This document shows, one piece after another, positions 1 to 23,742 of a stretch of DNA of 64,000 nucleotides. How positions within the stretch are numbered: the first letter of the stretch is position 1; every line of letters begins with the position of its first letter. The notes below the pieces were generated by a model that was not told the DNA's origin, searched no databases, and saw only the letters and a program-made list of their open reading frames with translations. The stretch is taken from the NCBI GenBank assembly GCA_964019055.1, contig OZ025217.1, positions 6,500,557-6,564,556 on the forward strand, in the 5' to 3' direction. A program made the translations under genes and the position numbers. The stretch is from Anthopleura xanthogrammica. Its lineage: Eukaryota > Cnidaria > Anthozoa > Actiniaria > Actiniidae.

Positions 1-439
1 TACGACATGATTATCTTGTAGTATTCACTACAACCACCACAACAAATGCTGTAGAGATAAAAATAGGATCGATCAGATAACGGACTTAGAGGTATGGATC
101 GATGCGAAGGCTTTAGCACGGGTGCATTCAGTATGCACTCCAGCTTTGATGGAGAGAAGACAAAAGTTAGAAATTTCAATCCGCCTGAGAATTGGAACCT
201 ATTGTTTTGCAGCCGAAGCGCTGCAACGGGTCTATAAGCGGATTCAAAAACTACTTGGAGAAACCTTAAGATACAAAAGCAGAAACTGCGTAAAAGTGTA
301 AAACAAACTGTATCAAAGCATAGTTAATAGGGTGGACCTTCTATTAACTATGATAAAAAGTGGTAATGGACTAAGGGTGGACTGTTCTATGCTGGTCTTC
401 ATGGGGTTGACTCCGACTGCTTGGATTATATAACCAGAG

Positions 440-1257
440 TGAAGTTGGTGTCAGATTTTTGAGTCAGATTTTTGAGTCAGATTTTTTCCGGGGGCGTCAC
501 ATCATTTGATTTACAAAGTGCTCTATATTCGTAGTATAGTCTCGAATCAAGATAAAATCTTTACAACGCTTTAGATATAATACAGTTCTTGAAAACGGTG
601 GTCTTTGGAGATCGAAACAATCACTTCAAAGAAAACAAAGTGCGGTTTCAGATTTTTTTTTCTAGCTGTGTTATCTACTATCATGATCAACGGGACTTCG
701 TGCCACGAATACTTTAGTAGTATTGCTTCCAAATATCAGGTTACAGCCCTTTTAATTCAACATAAATATACGTTGAACTATCTATAGTAAGAAAGAAATA
801 ACTATGTACAAACGTTGGATAATATATAATATCTTCGCGCACAAAGAAATATAACTTGCTGTCAGATTTTTGCGTCAGATTTTTTGTGTCACGCCGCTTA
901 CAGTGAATCATGTTACAGCAAATGGCTCGATTATCAAATTCCCTTCCAAGCAGATATATTTCTAGGGATTTTTACAGCTCTCAGCAAACACCAGTTCTAC
1001 GTGATATCCACGCAAGCATTTGCTAAACAGTATCTTCGCGCACAAAGAAATATAATTGCTGTCAGATTTTTGTGCCAGATTTTTTGCGTCACGCCGCTTA
1101 CAGTGAATCGTGTTACAGCAAATGGCTCGATGATGAAATTCCTTCCTAAGCAGAGCACTTTGTAAATCGACTGATGTAACGCCCCCCGGAAAAACTCTGA
1201 CAACAGATCCAAAAATCTGACTCAAAAATCTGACTCAAAAATCTGACACCAACTTCA
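440..1257. mobile_element. TIR element of about 0.8 kb, no transposase
   Basis: The two ends are long inverted repeats: the left end (about 440-530) reads as a series of GTCAGATTTTTGA units followed by a CCGGGGGCG block, and the right end (about 1160-1257) is its reverse complement, including the sequence next to TTTACAAAGTGCTC. Inside, a block of about 90 bp is repeated directly (about 860-950 and 1058-1150, sharing CGCCGCTTACAGTGAATC). No transposase-like reading frame is present, so this looks like a non-autonomous DNA element. The small open frames inside are by-products of the repeats. The superfamily is not known. Confidence 0.6.
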
Positions 1258-1646
1258 CTCAGGTGATTATATATCAACATACAGCCTTCAAGATTAGTTA
1301 ATGATTGATAGTAATTTGATATCTTTCTGGTGACTGGTTACGTAACTCTTCTACACACGTACACAAATGTACTCGCAAAGAGCCAGACACAGGACCGTAA
1401 GAATTTTACAAGATCTAAGTGTCCACGTTCAGCTAGGATTCACCAAAGTAAGTGCCTTTTTTAATACCTTAAGACCAGTTAATTAGTCTATCATTCTCCA
1501 TAAGTATTTTGTCATTGTAGTCCACATTATGGTGGTACATGCAGATCAAACCTGGAATAAAAAGCTTTACCTATTATCTTCCGAAATAGATTTAAAATCA
1601 CAAAACACTGAAAAACTTATCTGGTTGTTTAGTTTTAAATATCTTA

Positions 1647-1879
1647 TACCCCATTCACACCAAAACCTGTTTAGTTAAACTGAGTTTTTATTAAACAAAA
1701 TGTTTAGAGACTAGAAAGCTTCAATGTAATTATTTTATCTCTAATCTGTTCAGCACAATATGAAGGATAGTTTATATGTATTATTTCATCAAAGAGTGAA
1801 CAATGTTTGTAAATAATTTTCTAAACATGTTTAGTTAAACTACTTTAAAACATGTTTAAGCTATAGTGTGAACGGGGTA
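1647..1879. mobile_element. MITE, family TACCCC (copy 1)
   Basis: The element starts TACCCCATTCACAC and ends GTGTGAACGGGGTA, and is flanked on both sides by TTA, a likely 3-bp target duplication. A second copy in opposite orientation lies at 36292-36524. The body holds AAACATGTTTAGTTAAAC-type inverted motifs. A 3-bp TTA duplication fits PIF/Harbinger-type elements, but the family assignment is a guess. Confidence 0.7.
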
Positions 1880-2943
1880 TTAAAGTTTGGCATCGTGTAA
1901 TTTAATGTAATTATTGATAACCCTTTGAATTAATAATCTTTCTAAACTCCAAAGCCTTCACTATTGAATTATTAACATAAAAATGCAAAATTACGTAATA
2001 TCGAACTGCCATTTTTTTTTTCCTCAAAAAAAAAACATCTTAGAATCTTTTCAAAAAAACCTGGGCACTAATAATTAGGTCTAATTAATCAAATAAAAAT
2101 TATTAGATGCTAAATGTTTTATATCCTTTTGTTAGTTTGCATCCTTTGCATCTAATAAACACTAACACTACCTTCAGATAAACACTCTAAACCCAACACT
2201 TACTGAACTATTTAACCAAAAGTGCAAATTTATGTATCCAAAATTATTTATTAAAATTATGTATCACATTTTCTTTCTGAAAATAGAAGCCCTCTTGATA
2301 CCTCAGGCTTTCCATAGGAATCATGAATAAAAAAATATTCGCTAAAAATGAATTTGAAGGTTAAATTTTTCTACACATATTTTTTCTAAGTTACCCATAG
2401 TTCACAAAAGTCATCACACCACACAAAGTTGCCTCTGCTTTTCCACAGGAATCCCAAGAAAAAAACTAATTAACAATTAGAAGACGAACTCGAGATTTCT
2501 ATCGGCTGATAGTTGACGAGGGGCTCCGGCCCCGAGTCAACTATCAAAGCCGATAGAAATCGAGAGTGAGTCTTCTAATTGTTTTAGTAAAAATCTCAAC
2601 TAAACTATACTATACTAAACTAAACTAAACTTCACAAAAGCGCGAAGGAAAAGCCGCCATTTTTTCAAAACAAGTCCGGCTTTCTCTACCCACTATCTAT
2701 CGGCTGATAGATAGTGAGTACGTTAGCCAATCAGAATGCAGGATTTGCAATAGTATAGTAGTAGAATTTTACTAATATTCGTTAGAAGTGAATTTTAACA
2801 TTTTTGCTAAATATATATTTTTCTTTGCTCACTTACAAATATTTGGAAACGCAATTACCTTGGTATGTACTAACTTATACCCCCCCTCCCCCCGCTCCCA
2901 ATAACAGTAGTATTTTAAAATCTTGTAAAGAGTCTATACTTAC
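1880..2943. other. Spacer downstream of MFSD12-like exons
   Basis: AT-rich sequence with the 108-bp hairpin at 2474-2581. The last exon of the MFSD12-like gene should lie here or further left on the minus strand, but no acceptor followed by a convincing transmembrane reading frame was found. Confidence 0.4.
2474..2581. repeat. Long near-perfect hairpin (foldback)
   Basis: CAATTAGAAGAC at the left is matched by GTCTTCTAATTG at the right; the arms (about 50 bp) continue inward through CTATCGGCTGATAGTTGAC and close on a GC-rich centre near 2524-2532. A few mismatches occur. It is probably a small foldback MITE. A related CTATCGGCTGATAG motif recurs at 2696-2712. Confidence 0.75.
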
Positions 2944-5900
2944 ACAGAGCCAGAGCAGGGGTGTTCTATTTGTATCAGCTGTACGGCTATACCATTGGAC
3001 AACTTGTCGACAAAACTCATGGCTCCATAAACAAATGCACCAGTCTCCTATAAATATATTAAGAGCAAACAAATAAGCTTGTTTGAAGTCTGAACTATCA
3101 TGTACCAAAACGGTACCCAACATCCTCCAGGGGACATAGGGGGAGGGTTGAGGGAGGGAGTTTAGCCTCCCAAGTTGTTGCCAATATCAACTAAATGTTT
3201 AGAGTGCACCTAATGCCTGTTAATGACTGTCTTAAAAGAAGCAAATGCATAACAATTCGAAGAAATTATACAACTTTTCAACACTTTACTTGACATGCAT
3301 TTCGGCAAAGTGTTTATCATCTTCAGAATTATAAGTACAGGATTGAATTGGAAATGAAACTAGATATATATAATTAATATATAATACTACTACATAAACA
3401 AAGAAATAAAATAAAATGTTTTCATACACGGCATGGCACTGACACAGTCACAACAAGGTGCCGTCCATGCCATAAGATTTTCATAGTATAAGTCCTTTAC
3501 CTTATTTTCCCCAATCAAATCACTAATGATAGCAAGTACAGTAATAAGCATAGTTGAGCCGCCAATACCCAGTCCAATACTAGCACCATACATGTATATC
3601 TTTACGTGACGCACTGTTGCATTAAGAAAGATGAAGGTAATGCTAAAAAAAAAAAAAAATAGGAAATATATATATTATGTATTGCCACATTAGTGTGTTA
3701 CACTGTCCATTGAAGTATTTTGGCAGCTTTTATGAGTGTGATGGCTGAGTGATTGTGCAGCCATATAGCAATCTGAAGATATATAAACTGATCAAAAAGT
3801 TTTAAAAACACAAGTGATAGTCATTTATGAACAAACAATGCTGATTATTTTGTACTATTTCGAAAATTAACTGCAAGTATAATATATTATTCTTTTAGGA
3901 GTTACCACATAGGTCCTGTTGCTCAATACAAAGCGTTTTAGGCTGAGCATCTAATTTGTTTTGTCCTGATAGCTACAGAATCCAATTATCAGTTTCAGTT
4001 CAATTTATAGGTATTAAAATCCCATAATTTTTTCTTTATATTCGTGTTAAATGTACACAGATAATTACCATCAATCACTTAAATTTTTTCTTTCTTCAAG
4101 GGCCAGATTGAAAAAAAGACTCACTCAGTTGGTCTTTATCTGTTAACCCTAATAAAGATTTATTGATTGATATTTGTTGAAACTACTTTCTGCATATCCA
4201 CATTATTCTGCAATATTTTAGTTATTTGCAGTAGCCACATGTACGGTAGTCATCAATTGTCTATTTTTAAATTATCTTACCAGACTCCAATAACTATCAC
4301 AAGACCAATAAAGAATGTCACCTAAAAGCAAAAAATAATTAATTATTATCTTAAAAGTTGATTAATGAGTTTTTAATTTGTTTTGCTGGGGTTTGTGTTG
4401 CCATAACAACAACTAGATTACCACTAGGTTACAGAAATATTCTGCAAATGACTTACTTTTCGTCCGAGGAACTGATTGAAAGGCTTTGCAAAGAAAGTAG
4501 CAACAAATCCACTTGTGTAGACTACAAGAGGCATAACTGCAATGTATTCCTAGGGAACACGTATCAATAATATTATTAATGCAGCATGGAGAAGGAGAGG
4601 AGAATGAAGGCATGAGGGGGGGGGGGATAGGAAGAGAAAAAAAAGAAAAGGGGAGAGAAGGGAAAAGCAAAGAGAGGAAAGAATATGAGAAAAAAAGAGA
4701 AGAGTACGAAAGGAAATGGTAATGGAAGTAGAATTTAAAAAAAGGTAGGAAAGAAAAGGTAACAGAATGGAAAAGAGAAGAAAAGGAAAGGAAAGAAATG
4801 GAAGGAGATAGGGAAGGGGAGAGTCAGTGGGAGTATACACGCATCAAGCATTCCGCGCTACTGCTCTAAGCGCAAGCTCAAGGGATTAAAAAGTGAGATA
4901 ATATTATAATGATAATATTATCATGTTATATTTTAGTTGTATTTTTCTTGTGAAACACAATTTTCATTAAATATTCAAGAACACGTACCGTTAAGCGAAT
5001 TTTGAGTCAAATATACCAAAAAATTGTTATCCCACTTTTTAATCCCCTGAGCATGCGCTTAGAGCAGTAGCGCGGAATGCTTGATGCGTGTATAGAGGGG
5101 GAAAAGGAAAAGAAAAAGAAAAGAAAGGATTTGAAACAGAATGGAATCAAAGAATGGAAGCAAAGAAAGGAAAGGAAAGAAAAAAAAAGAAAGGAAGGAA
5201 AGGGAAGGAAAGACTCATATTTAATCTCATTGATACAGTACCTTGCCCAACTCTAAGGTTTCAGTCACATATATAGGGAGGTAAACCTGACTAAGGTTGA
5301 CGACCAGACGTGTTGACATGTATAACAAAGCCACCTAAAAATAATATATTAAATATATAAACACCACTTCCTAAACAATTTCTTACCCTTACTAACTGAC
5401 TTTATTATCAATGATAAAGGTTTGAGAAATCCTTATATCGCCCCTTGTTTTTACAAGGGTAGCGCTTAATAGCCAGTGGCTAACAAATAAAACCTGTGAC
5501 CCTTATTCCGTGTGGCCCTTATTCCGTGTGGCCCTTATCGAATTGGAATTTAGAGGAGAACTAGGGAAAAAACCCTCGAAGCACAGGAGAGAACCAACTA
5601 GAAACTCTACTCGCAGACAACACCAAGATCGGCGGGACTCGAACTCAGGTCACCTTGGTGAGAGGTGATAGTGCTCTCACTGCTACGCAACCTCTACGCA
5701 ACCAGTGCTTCCTTAAATTTATTTGAAGGCATGATGAAAATCTATAAGCTTATACTACCAAATGCTTGATTAATATTTATTTAAGAACAAAAATTAATAT
5801 TAATATCCCGGTTTTACAATGGTGATACTTTTTGCTGAGTGGCTGACAAACCGGCAGAGACACTCATTTTGTGATCATTTGGATGTATTAATAATGGATT

Positions 5901-8207
5901 AATCAATGACTTACCTGATAGAATTGAATCTTTTTAAACCACATTTTCCAGCTACTTGACGACCTCATGTTTCCACTTGAGGCCATTTCATGTGAGCAGT
6001 TCCTATAAGGCTCTCTTATACCCACATGAAATATCAACATGAAGAGCAATCCAACACCCAAAAGGACAATTACCACATACTGTAAAAGAAAAGGGAAAAT
6101 GTTATCTGAATATCAGAAGGGAATCAAGGGTTGTAAAGCTAATGAGAAAATACTTAGACCACAGGATCATCCCCCTTAATTCCATGGTCATCTCTAGACA
6201 CATATTATAGAAAAATACCCTATCATATTCAACTTTGTCTCAAATGCATTGACCATTGACTCTAATGCTAAGTTAAGCCACACAGAAGATGGAGAGAGAC
6301 CAAATTTTATTTCATATTTAACAATTATGGAATTTTATCATTTTACTTAGACCATGCATGCACTCCAAAAATGATTCACAATTTTCTTCTCATAATTCAA
6401 ATAATACATTTAATTCTTCAATCATGAGTAAGACAAAAGAGCTCTTTAGCTTGGGCTTAATTTAATGTTTTGTCCATTTCAGACTATGTGTCATTTCCTT
6501 GAGTATCATTTTGTTTGTTTGACGCAAATGAAACAATGAGTCCCATTCTCCCAAGGATGCATGGTCTGAAATGGGCAAAACAATATGCCCAAACAAAAGA
6601 GGTCTATTGCTGCTAATTAACTGAACAAAAGAAAGTGTGAAGAGAGGGAATCTGGTAGTATATACCCAAATGGCCTATTAACAAACAGAAAATAGTTAGT
6701 TTACCATGAAAGCATCAGAGTCACCGTTAGTCACTTTTGCAGAATCACTAGCCATAGAATGGAGAAATATCCACACAACAGAAAACGTCAAGATGTTGGA
6801 TGCTACTGTAAACCCATATCTGCATGGGAAATAAAAGAATAATATATGTTACACTCAGATGTTTTCTATTCTTGTAACTATTTCAGAAGCACCCTGGATA
6901 ACTGGCAGATGGATAATCAGGACATACCAATCATGGATCTATTGGTTATCTTAATTAAGGGATTCATTTATCTTGGGAAGTATGTTCCACATGGTGCTAG
7001 CAGAACATCCAGATCCCCTCCCCCCTCCTTCCCTCCCCCCATCCCCCACCCCATCCCCCACCCCCTCACATGGATCTGCCTATAGCTGGGTTTCAATCAG
7101 CTGATAAAAGTCTTTGAATCTCATTATTTATCTGCTCCAAATTGTGGTCAAACACTGACCACCATGTGCTGTCAACCAGAAAGAATTCTATTGAAAACTT
7201 GTGATTCAGCTGATGAACATTCCACACGGGACAGGGAATGACGTCAAGTGAAACCCAGCTATAGACCCCTTTCACATGATGTCAAAGTAGTTCAAATTGG
7301 AGGGTAAAACAAAAGAATTTCAATCTCCTGAGAATTGGAACCTATATTTTGTGTTATCCTCAAAATTGAGCTGCATTCCGACATACTGAAAGGAATTAAT
7401 CTATTGCTGGGTTTCACTTGACTTCATTTCCTGTCTTGTGCAGAATGTTCATCAGCTGAATCGCAAGTTTTCAATAGAATTCTTGCTGGCTGATCGGACA
7501 GCACATGATGGTCAGTGTTAAACCACCATTTGGAGCAGATAATGAGATTCAAAGACTTTTATCAGCTGATTGAAACCCAGCAATATGTTCTGTGTTTCGG
7601 TCAAAAACAATTCAACCCCTCATTTCTAGATAAATTCAGTTTTAACTGTTATCAAAATTGCTTTTAAAACTTTATACAATACATAAGCTTACTTAGCTGT
7701 CTATAATCCTATACCTTACCTTATAGCATTTAAACTGCATTTTTCTTCCTCATCATTTGTCAGCTCAGGGATCAAAGAAAGATGAGAAATCTGGGTTGCT
7801 GCCCAGCCGAATTGAAAAATCATAATAAATGGCGTGTAGTAAATAAACAAAGCTGTAACAGACGGACCACTACTAGCACACGAAACACAGAGATTGAAAA
7901 TGAACGGGAAGCTCAAAGCCACACAAACTACTCCAACAAGATGCCATATTTTCCTTCTACCATATTTACAATTGCCAGTTCTGTCCGACTCAAGGCCGAC
8001 TAAAGGCGTTGATATAGCGTCGACCACTTGCCCGATTAACAACAATGTACCAGCCATTACGTTGGAAAATTTGACAACTTTGTGTAAAAATAAAAGCAAG
8101 TAAGTAAACCACATAGAGGCGCACAAGTCGTTGAGGATATGCCCGACTCCATAGCAAAATTTCACTCGAAAGCTCAGCTTTCCCGATATACGACTAACAC
8201 CGTCCAT
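2944..8207 (-). CDS. MFSD12: MFSD12-like transporter (C-terminal exon not found)
   Basis: Member of the major facilitator superfamily. MFSD12 is known in vertebrates as a lysosome/melanosome membrane protein needed for cysteine import; the same role here is by homology. Eight minus-strand exons join in frame with GT-AG sites: 7720-8207, 6705-6819, 5915-6079, 5242-5334, 4457-4549, 4281-4321, 3501-3642 and 2944-3047. Together they encode about 413 residues. Family signatures include [18 protein letters not shown] near residue 19, [19 protein letters not shown] in the loop after TM2, [16 protein letters not shown] at the end of exon 1, [16 protein letters not shown] in exon 4 and [15 protein letters not shown] in exon 8. 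The chosen ATG at 8205-8207 puts the N-terminus close to the first membrane segment, as in the family. Exon 8 ends at a consensus donor (GTAAGT) in phase 2; if it were not used, a TAA follows almost at once. The expected last transmembrane helix is therefore unassigned. Confidence 0.88.
4576..5220 (+). repeat. Polypurine tract split by a MITE
   Basis: About 250 bases (4576-4830) are almost entirely A and G, including a run of 12 G; the purine tract resumes at 5091 and continues to about 5215 (GGAAAGGAAAGAAAAAAAAG). The MITE at 4834-5094 sits between the two halves, so it probably inserted into one continuous tract. The region lies in the MFSD12-like intron between the exons at 4457-4549 and 5242-5334. 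Confidence 0.8.
4834..5094. mobile_element. MITE, family ACACGCATCAAGCATTCCGC (full copy)
   Basis: Terminal inverted repeats of about 40 bp start TATACACGCATCAAGCATTC and end GAATGCTTGATGCGTGTATA. The centre is AT-rich. A shorter relative with the same ends is at 23638-23742. No coding capacity. Confidence 0.85.
5440..5712 (-). mobile_element. tRNA-derived SINE
   Basis: On the minus strand a tRNA-like head runs down from 5712, with an A-box-like GCGTAGCAGTGAGAGC and a B-box-like GAGTTCGAGTCCCGCC (near 5634-5648). A tail follows containing TTGGTTCTCTCCTGTGC and GGGTTTTTTCCCTAG. The tail core recurs at 17645-17760, so it is a family. It lies in an MFSD12-like intron. Confidence 0.6.
6439..6604. 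mobile_element. MITE-like inverted repeat, about 165 bp
   Basis: The left arm contains TTGTCCATTTCAGACTATG and the right arm CATGGTCTGAAATGGGCAAA, with similar outer parts (GCTCTTTAGCTTGGGC against GCCCAAACAAAAGAGG). The arms are imperfect. It sits in an intron of the MFSD12-like gene. Confidence 0.55.
7083..7261 (-). mobile_element. MITE, family AGCTGGGTTTCA (copy 1)
   Basis: Ends are TAGCTGGGTTTCA and TGAAACCCAGCTA; the body includes AAGAATTCTATTGAAAACTT and CAGCTGATGAACATTCC. Copies in opposite orientation are at 7404-7583 and 42278-42452. Confidence 0.8.
7404..7583 (+). mobile_element. MITE, family AGCTGGGTTTCA (copy 2)
   Basis: Begins TTGCTGGGTTTCACTTGAC and ends TGAAACCCAGCAA. It is the reverse complement of the copy at 7083-7261, so the two form a 500-bp inverted pair inside the first intron of the MFSD12-like gene. 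Confidence 0.8.
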
Positions 8208-8374
8208 TTTTCGAAAGGTCTAGGAAAATGGTTGCGATGTTGGAGTTAAATTTCAGCTTCCGTAACGCTAGAAATATTTAGTTAAAGTCGGGTATATTTT
8301 TTTTTGCCATTTTGTTGTGAATCAAAGATCATCATAAGACGTCCATGAGACCCACATGACCTATCATAACATGA

Positions 8375-8382
8375 TCACGTGA
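8375..8382. promoter_or_regulatory. Candidate CLEAR/M-box E-box upstream of MFSD12-like gene
   Basis: The palindrome TCACGTGA lies about 170 bp upstream of the MFSD12-like start codon. This is the core bound by MITF/TFE family factors, which control lysosomal genes in vertebrates. One 8-mer is weak evidence, and it is listed because the gene's family is lysosomal. Confidence 0.3.
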
Positions 8383-8700
8383 AATCGTCATGGAACTGTT
8401 TCTCCGGTAGTAGTTTCTCGGGGGAGGGTTAAAAACTAAGAAAATTATCGACCTGAACTCCTTCTATTTTGTTCAGAATCACTATTCATAGCATTCAAAG
8501 AAGTTAGAAATATAAAAGTGTAATTTTAATCTGATACAATACGAGATATGAGCGGTATATTGTAAGTAAATGATGTGACAACATTGCTGCTTCAGTTCCT
8601 CCCCCACAGGATTATCTTTTGACACGTCATGACAGATGATAACTAGCGGTAAGCTAGTGTGGGCTGCGTCGGTGTTTCTAATGAAACAGTATGGATAAAA
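8383..8700. other. Spacer, nothing recognised
   Basis: No gene, repeat arm or RNA signature was recognised between the MFSD12-like promoter region and the Penelope-like fragment. Confidence 0.4.
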
Positions 8701-8780
8701 AGTTAAATTTTACACCGTAAAAAATAAGAGAGATCAATTACTGACGTTTCGGACGCTAGTCCTTCGTCGGAGTAAAAGGA
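8690..8780 (-). mobile_element. Penelope-like element fragment with hammerhead-ribozyme motif
   Basis: The minus strand from 8772 reads CCGACGAAGGACTAGCGTCC followed by GAAACGTCAG. The GGAC-TAGC-GTCC hairpin between CCGACGA and GAAAC matches the stem II core of hammerhead ribozymes that Penelope-like retroelements are known to carry. The core position usually written as U in CUGANGA is C here, so activity is uncertain. The downstream ACGGTGTAAAATTTAAC tract on the same strand fits the terminal region of such elements. No reverse transcriptase frame remains. Confidence 0.55.
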
Positions 8781-8874
8781 ATATACCATATATCATGACA
8801 CATGACCGTACGTCACGCGATTATCCACAGGCAGCCCAACCGGAACATAGAAAATTTTGCAATATCAAGAGAGC

Positions 8875-8904
8875 ATAAATAAGGTCGTGGTTCGATTCCC
8901 GGCG

Positions 8905-8952
<48 letters not shown>

Positions 8953-9135
8953 CGTAATTACATCTACAAACGGTTAGACTTTCAAGTGGCTCGTCTCTAC
9001 ACACTTCATCTAACCAAAGGACGTAAAAGAACCACTGAGGACGTAAAGAAACCCTGGCAGTGACCACTCTCAGTGCCTACACTTTATACTAACCACTTCT
9101 CACGATTGTAAAGCGCCTTTGATTACATAAATCCT
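8875..9135 (+). mobile_element. tRNA-derived SINE, 5'-truncated
   Basis: A perfect tRNA-type B box (GGTTCGATTCC, 8889-8899) is followed by CGGCGGGACC, then a tail ending GATTGTAAAGCGCCTTTGAT, a 3' end typical of invertebrate tRNA-SINEs. No A box is seen upstream, so the head appears to be lost. Confidence 0.6.
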
Positions 9136-10600
9136 AAATCATAATCAGAAATGCAATTTCCAGTGTTTTGAGGGAAAATAGACCCCCTTTTCTACCTCTT
9201 TAGCTTCGTTGTTTATTGTGCCCATGTCAGACCATGTGATGCCACTCTTGGGAGACCTCTTGGGAGTTGATTCTTTCATGTGTAAATATTTTAAAAGAAC
9301 ATTTGTCAAGGAAATGTCATGTGATCTGACTATAGGTAGGCAATATACCATACGAAGCTAGAGGTATATTGCAACATATTTATTCTTATTGCATTAGACC
9401 CTTATGTCAAAGCAACTTGTGTCAAACCAGGGAGGTGGGACCACCTCCCTGGTCAAACAAATCATTTTTGGCTAAAAATGTGACTCCGCGTTACGCCAAT
9501 CCTGCCACCCAAAGTTTAACACTCGGTAAGGGATTTGTGGAACTCCTGGTACCCTCCCCTATGGAGAATAAAACATCTGAAATCACGGTTTCGAAAGGAA
9601 ACGTTGTTTAAAAACTTTTAATCACTTGTAAATATCATAACATTACATAGACTGTCAGATAGATAATCCAATTGTATTAATTAAGAAGTTCTTTGGAAAA
9701 TCCAATGACTCCCTCTGAACAATATTATCCTTTACAATAGTCTGTTTCTGAGCCTCTACACTGGCTAGATGCTACTTAATCAGATTGGAAACACTCCAAA
9801 GAATCTAACTCAACTTCAAGGAGCTGGAACATAATTTTTAAGGCGTCAATAGCTTTTCGTGTTGGCAAGGAGTTCTTGCATGAGGATAAGATGAACCTAT
9901 GGAGATGGCTTGTTCTACCTTCTTTTTCATTGGGAAAAAAAACTTTCCCTAGCACTAGGTGTATCATATCTTCATTTAAACGGTAACTCGGAAATTCTTG
10001 ATAAAATATCAGATTTGAACATAGTGAAAATTTTGAAAAAATCAAATTAAAAAGAAAAAAGAAAACAACAAATGGGTTAGTGCCTTCTCAGAGGTCTATT
10101 CATTAAGCAAAAAGTACTGAACGAATACTACAATGTAAGTTTATTACAATAAAATTTTCAACGTATTGATGATTGTATGAGAGAGTGATAGAGAGCAACC
10201 TTTTCCTATGTTGGTTTTATGATTCAGGAGAGGAGCCATGGATTCATAAAAATGTTATGGGTCTTTGAAGCCTTTGTTATTAGGTTGCAAGATGGTTATT
10301 AGTCAGTAAGAGCCTCGACTTTATGCAGATTATACAAACAAGGGTCAGGGATTCGGATTCATTAATTTCAGTCTTACTACCAGGAAAATGACAAGCCATG
10401 TACGGTGCTGTTTCAAACTTGGTGAACATTATCCTCATTCTTAGTCGTCGTACAATACAACACTTTGACATGGCTTTCTTATCTGTATCTAACTTGAATG
10501 GCATGCTTGAGTCTGCGAAAACTATTGCTTAACATTTTTCGTAGGAGCCAAATTTGGGCCAATTTCAGCAATTTCTCTAGGTTGACCTTAACAATATTTA
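9136..10600. other. Spacer 3' of ZFR; no supported gene
   Basis: Holds a perfect 13-bp-arm hairpin at 9426-9453. There is a minus-strand open frame of 89 codons at 9776-10045 with no recognised domain; its composition looks protein-like, but no splice context was established, so no gene is called. The part near 10130-10600 probably includes the ZFR 3' UTR. Confidence 0.35.
9426..9453. repeat. Perfect short hairpin
   Basis: ACCAGGGAGGTGG and CCACCTCCCTGGT are perfect 13-base complements around a 2-base centre (GA). No function is known. Confidence 0.8.
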
Positions 10601-10688
10601 AATGAATTTAAAAACAACTTGTGATTTCAAATCACTATTATACATAAATAGTTCTCGTGCATCTAAACATAACTTGAGACATTTCTTC

Positions 10689-23392
<12,704 letters not shown>

Positions 23393-23413
23393 CTTGTATT
23401 GAGGAAGCGAAGG

Positions 23414-23438
23414 CACGTGGTGAAGTGTCATGACGTCA
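23414..23438. promoter_or_regulatory. ZFR promoter elements: E-box and CRE
   Basis: CACGTG (23414-23419) and a perfect CRE/ATF palindrome TGACGTCA (23431-23438) lie 22-46 bp upstream of the proposed ZFR start codon. If transcription starts further up these would sit in the 5' UTR, and the in-frame ATG at 23489-23491 would then matter. Confidence 0.35.
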
Positions 23439-23637
23439 CCCAAAGCATCATGGGATTGTTTCATTGAGACAAAGGAAGCCCAATTAGGCAATGTGCATCA
23501 AAGCTAACAAAGCACTCTGGGAAACCTAGTCCTGTTAAAATGGAACTTGGAAATCAAAGAACCTATCAGAAAAAAATGATGCTGTTATTTTCGTACGTTG
23601 AAATACTTTCGTTTCCTTAGAAAATGTAAGAAAAAGA

Positions 23638-23742
23638 TATACACGCATCAAGCATTCCGCGCTACTGCTCCAAGCGCTCCCACTTTTTAATCCCCTGAGC
23701 ATGCGCTTAGAGCAGTAGCGCGGAATGCTTGATGCGTGCATA
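23638..23742. mobile_element. MITE, family ACACGCATCAAGCATTCCGC (deleted copy)
   Basis: It has the same ends as the element at 4834-5094 but keeps only about 20 bp of centre (CCCACTTTTTAATCCCC), so it is close to a perfect hairpin of 105 bp. It lies just upstream of ZFR. Confidence 0.85.

Noticed and set aside
4550..4840. Minus-strand open frame of 96 codons rich in Leu, Ser, Phe and Pro
   Set aside because: It is the translation of the polypurine tract; low complexity explains it.
5420..5475. CCCCTTGTTTTTACAAGGGTAGCGC as a possible terminator or RNA gene
   Set aside because: A short stem next to a SINE tail in a eukaryotic intron; nothing else supports a function.
10280..10504. Minus-strand open frame of 74 codons just beyond the ZFR stop
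   Set aside because: No domain, no splice context, and it overlaps the likely 3' UTR or downstream region of ZFR.
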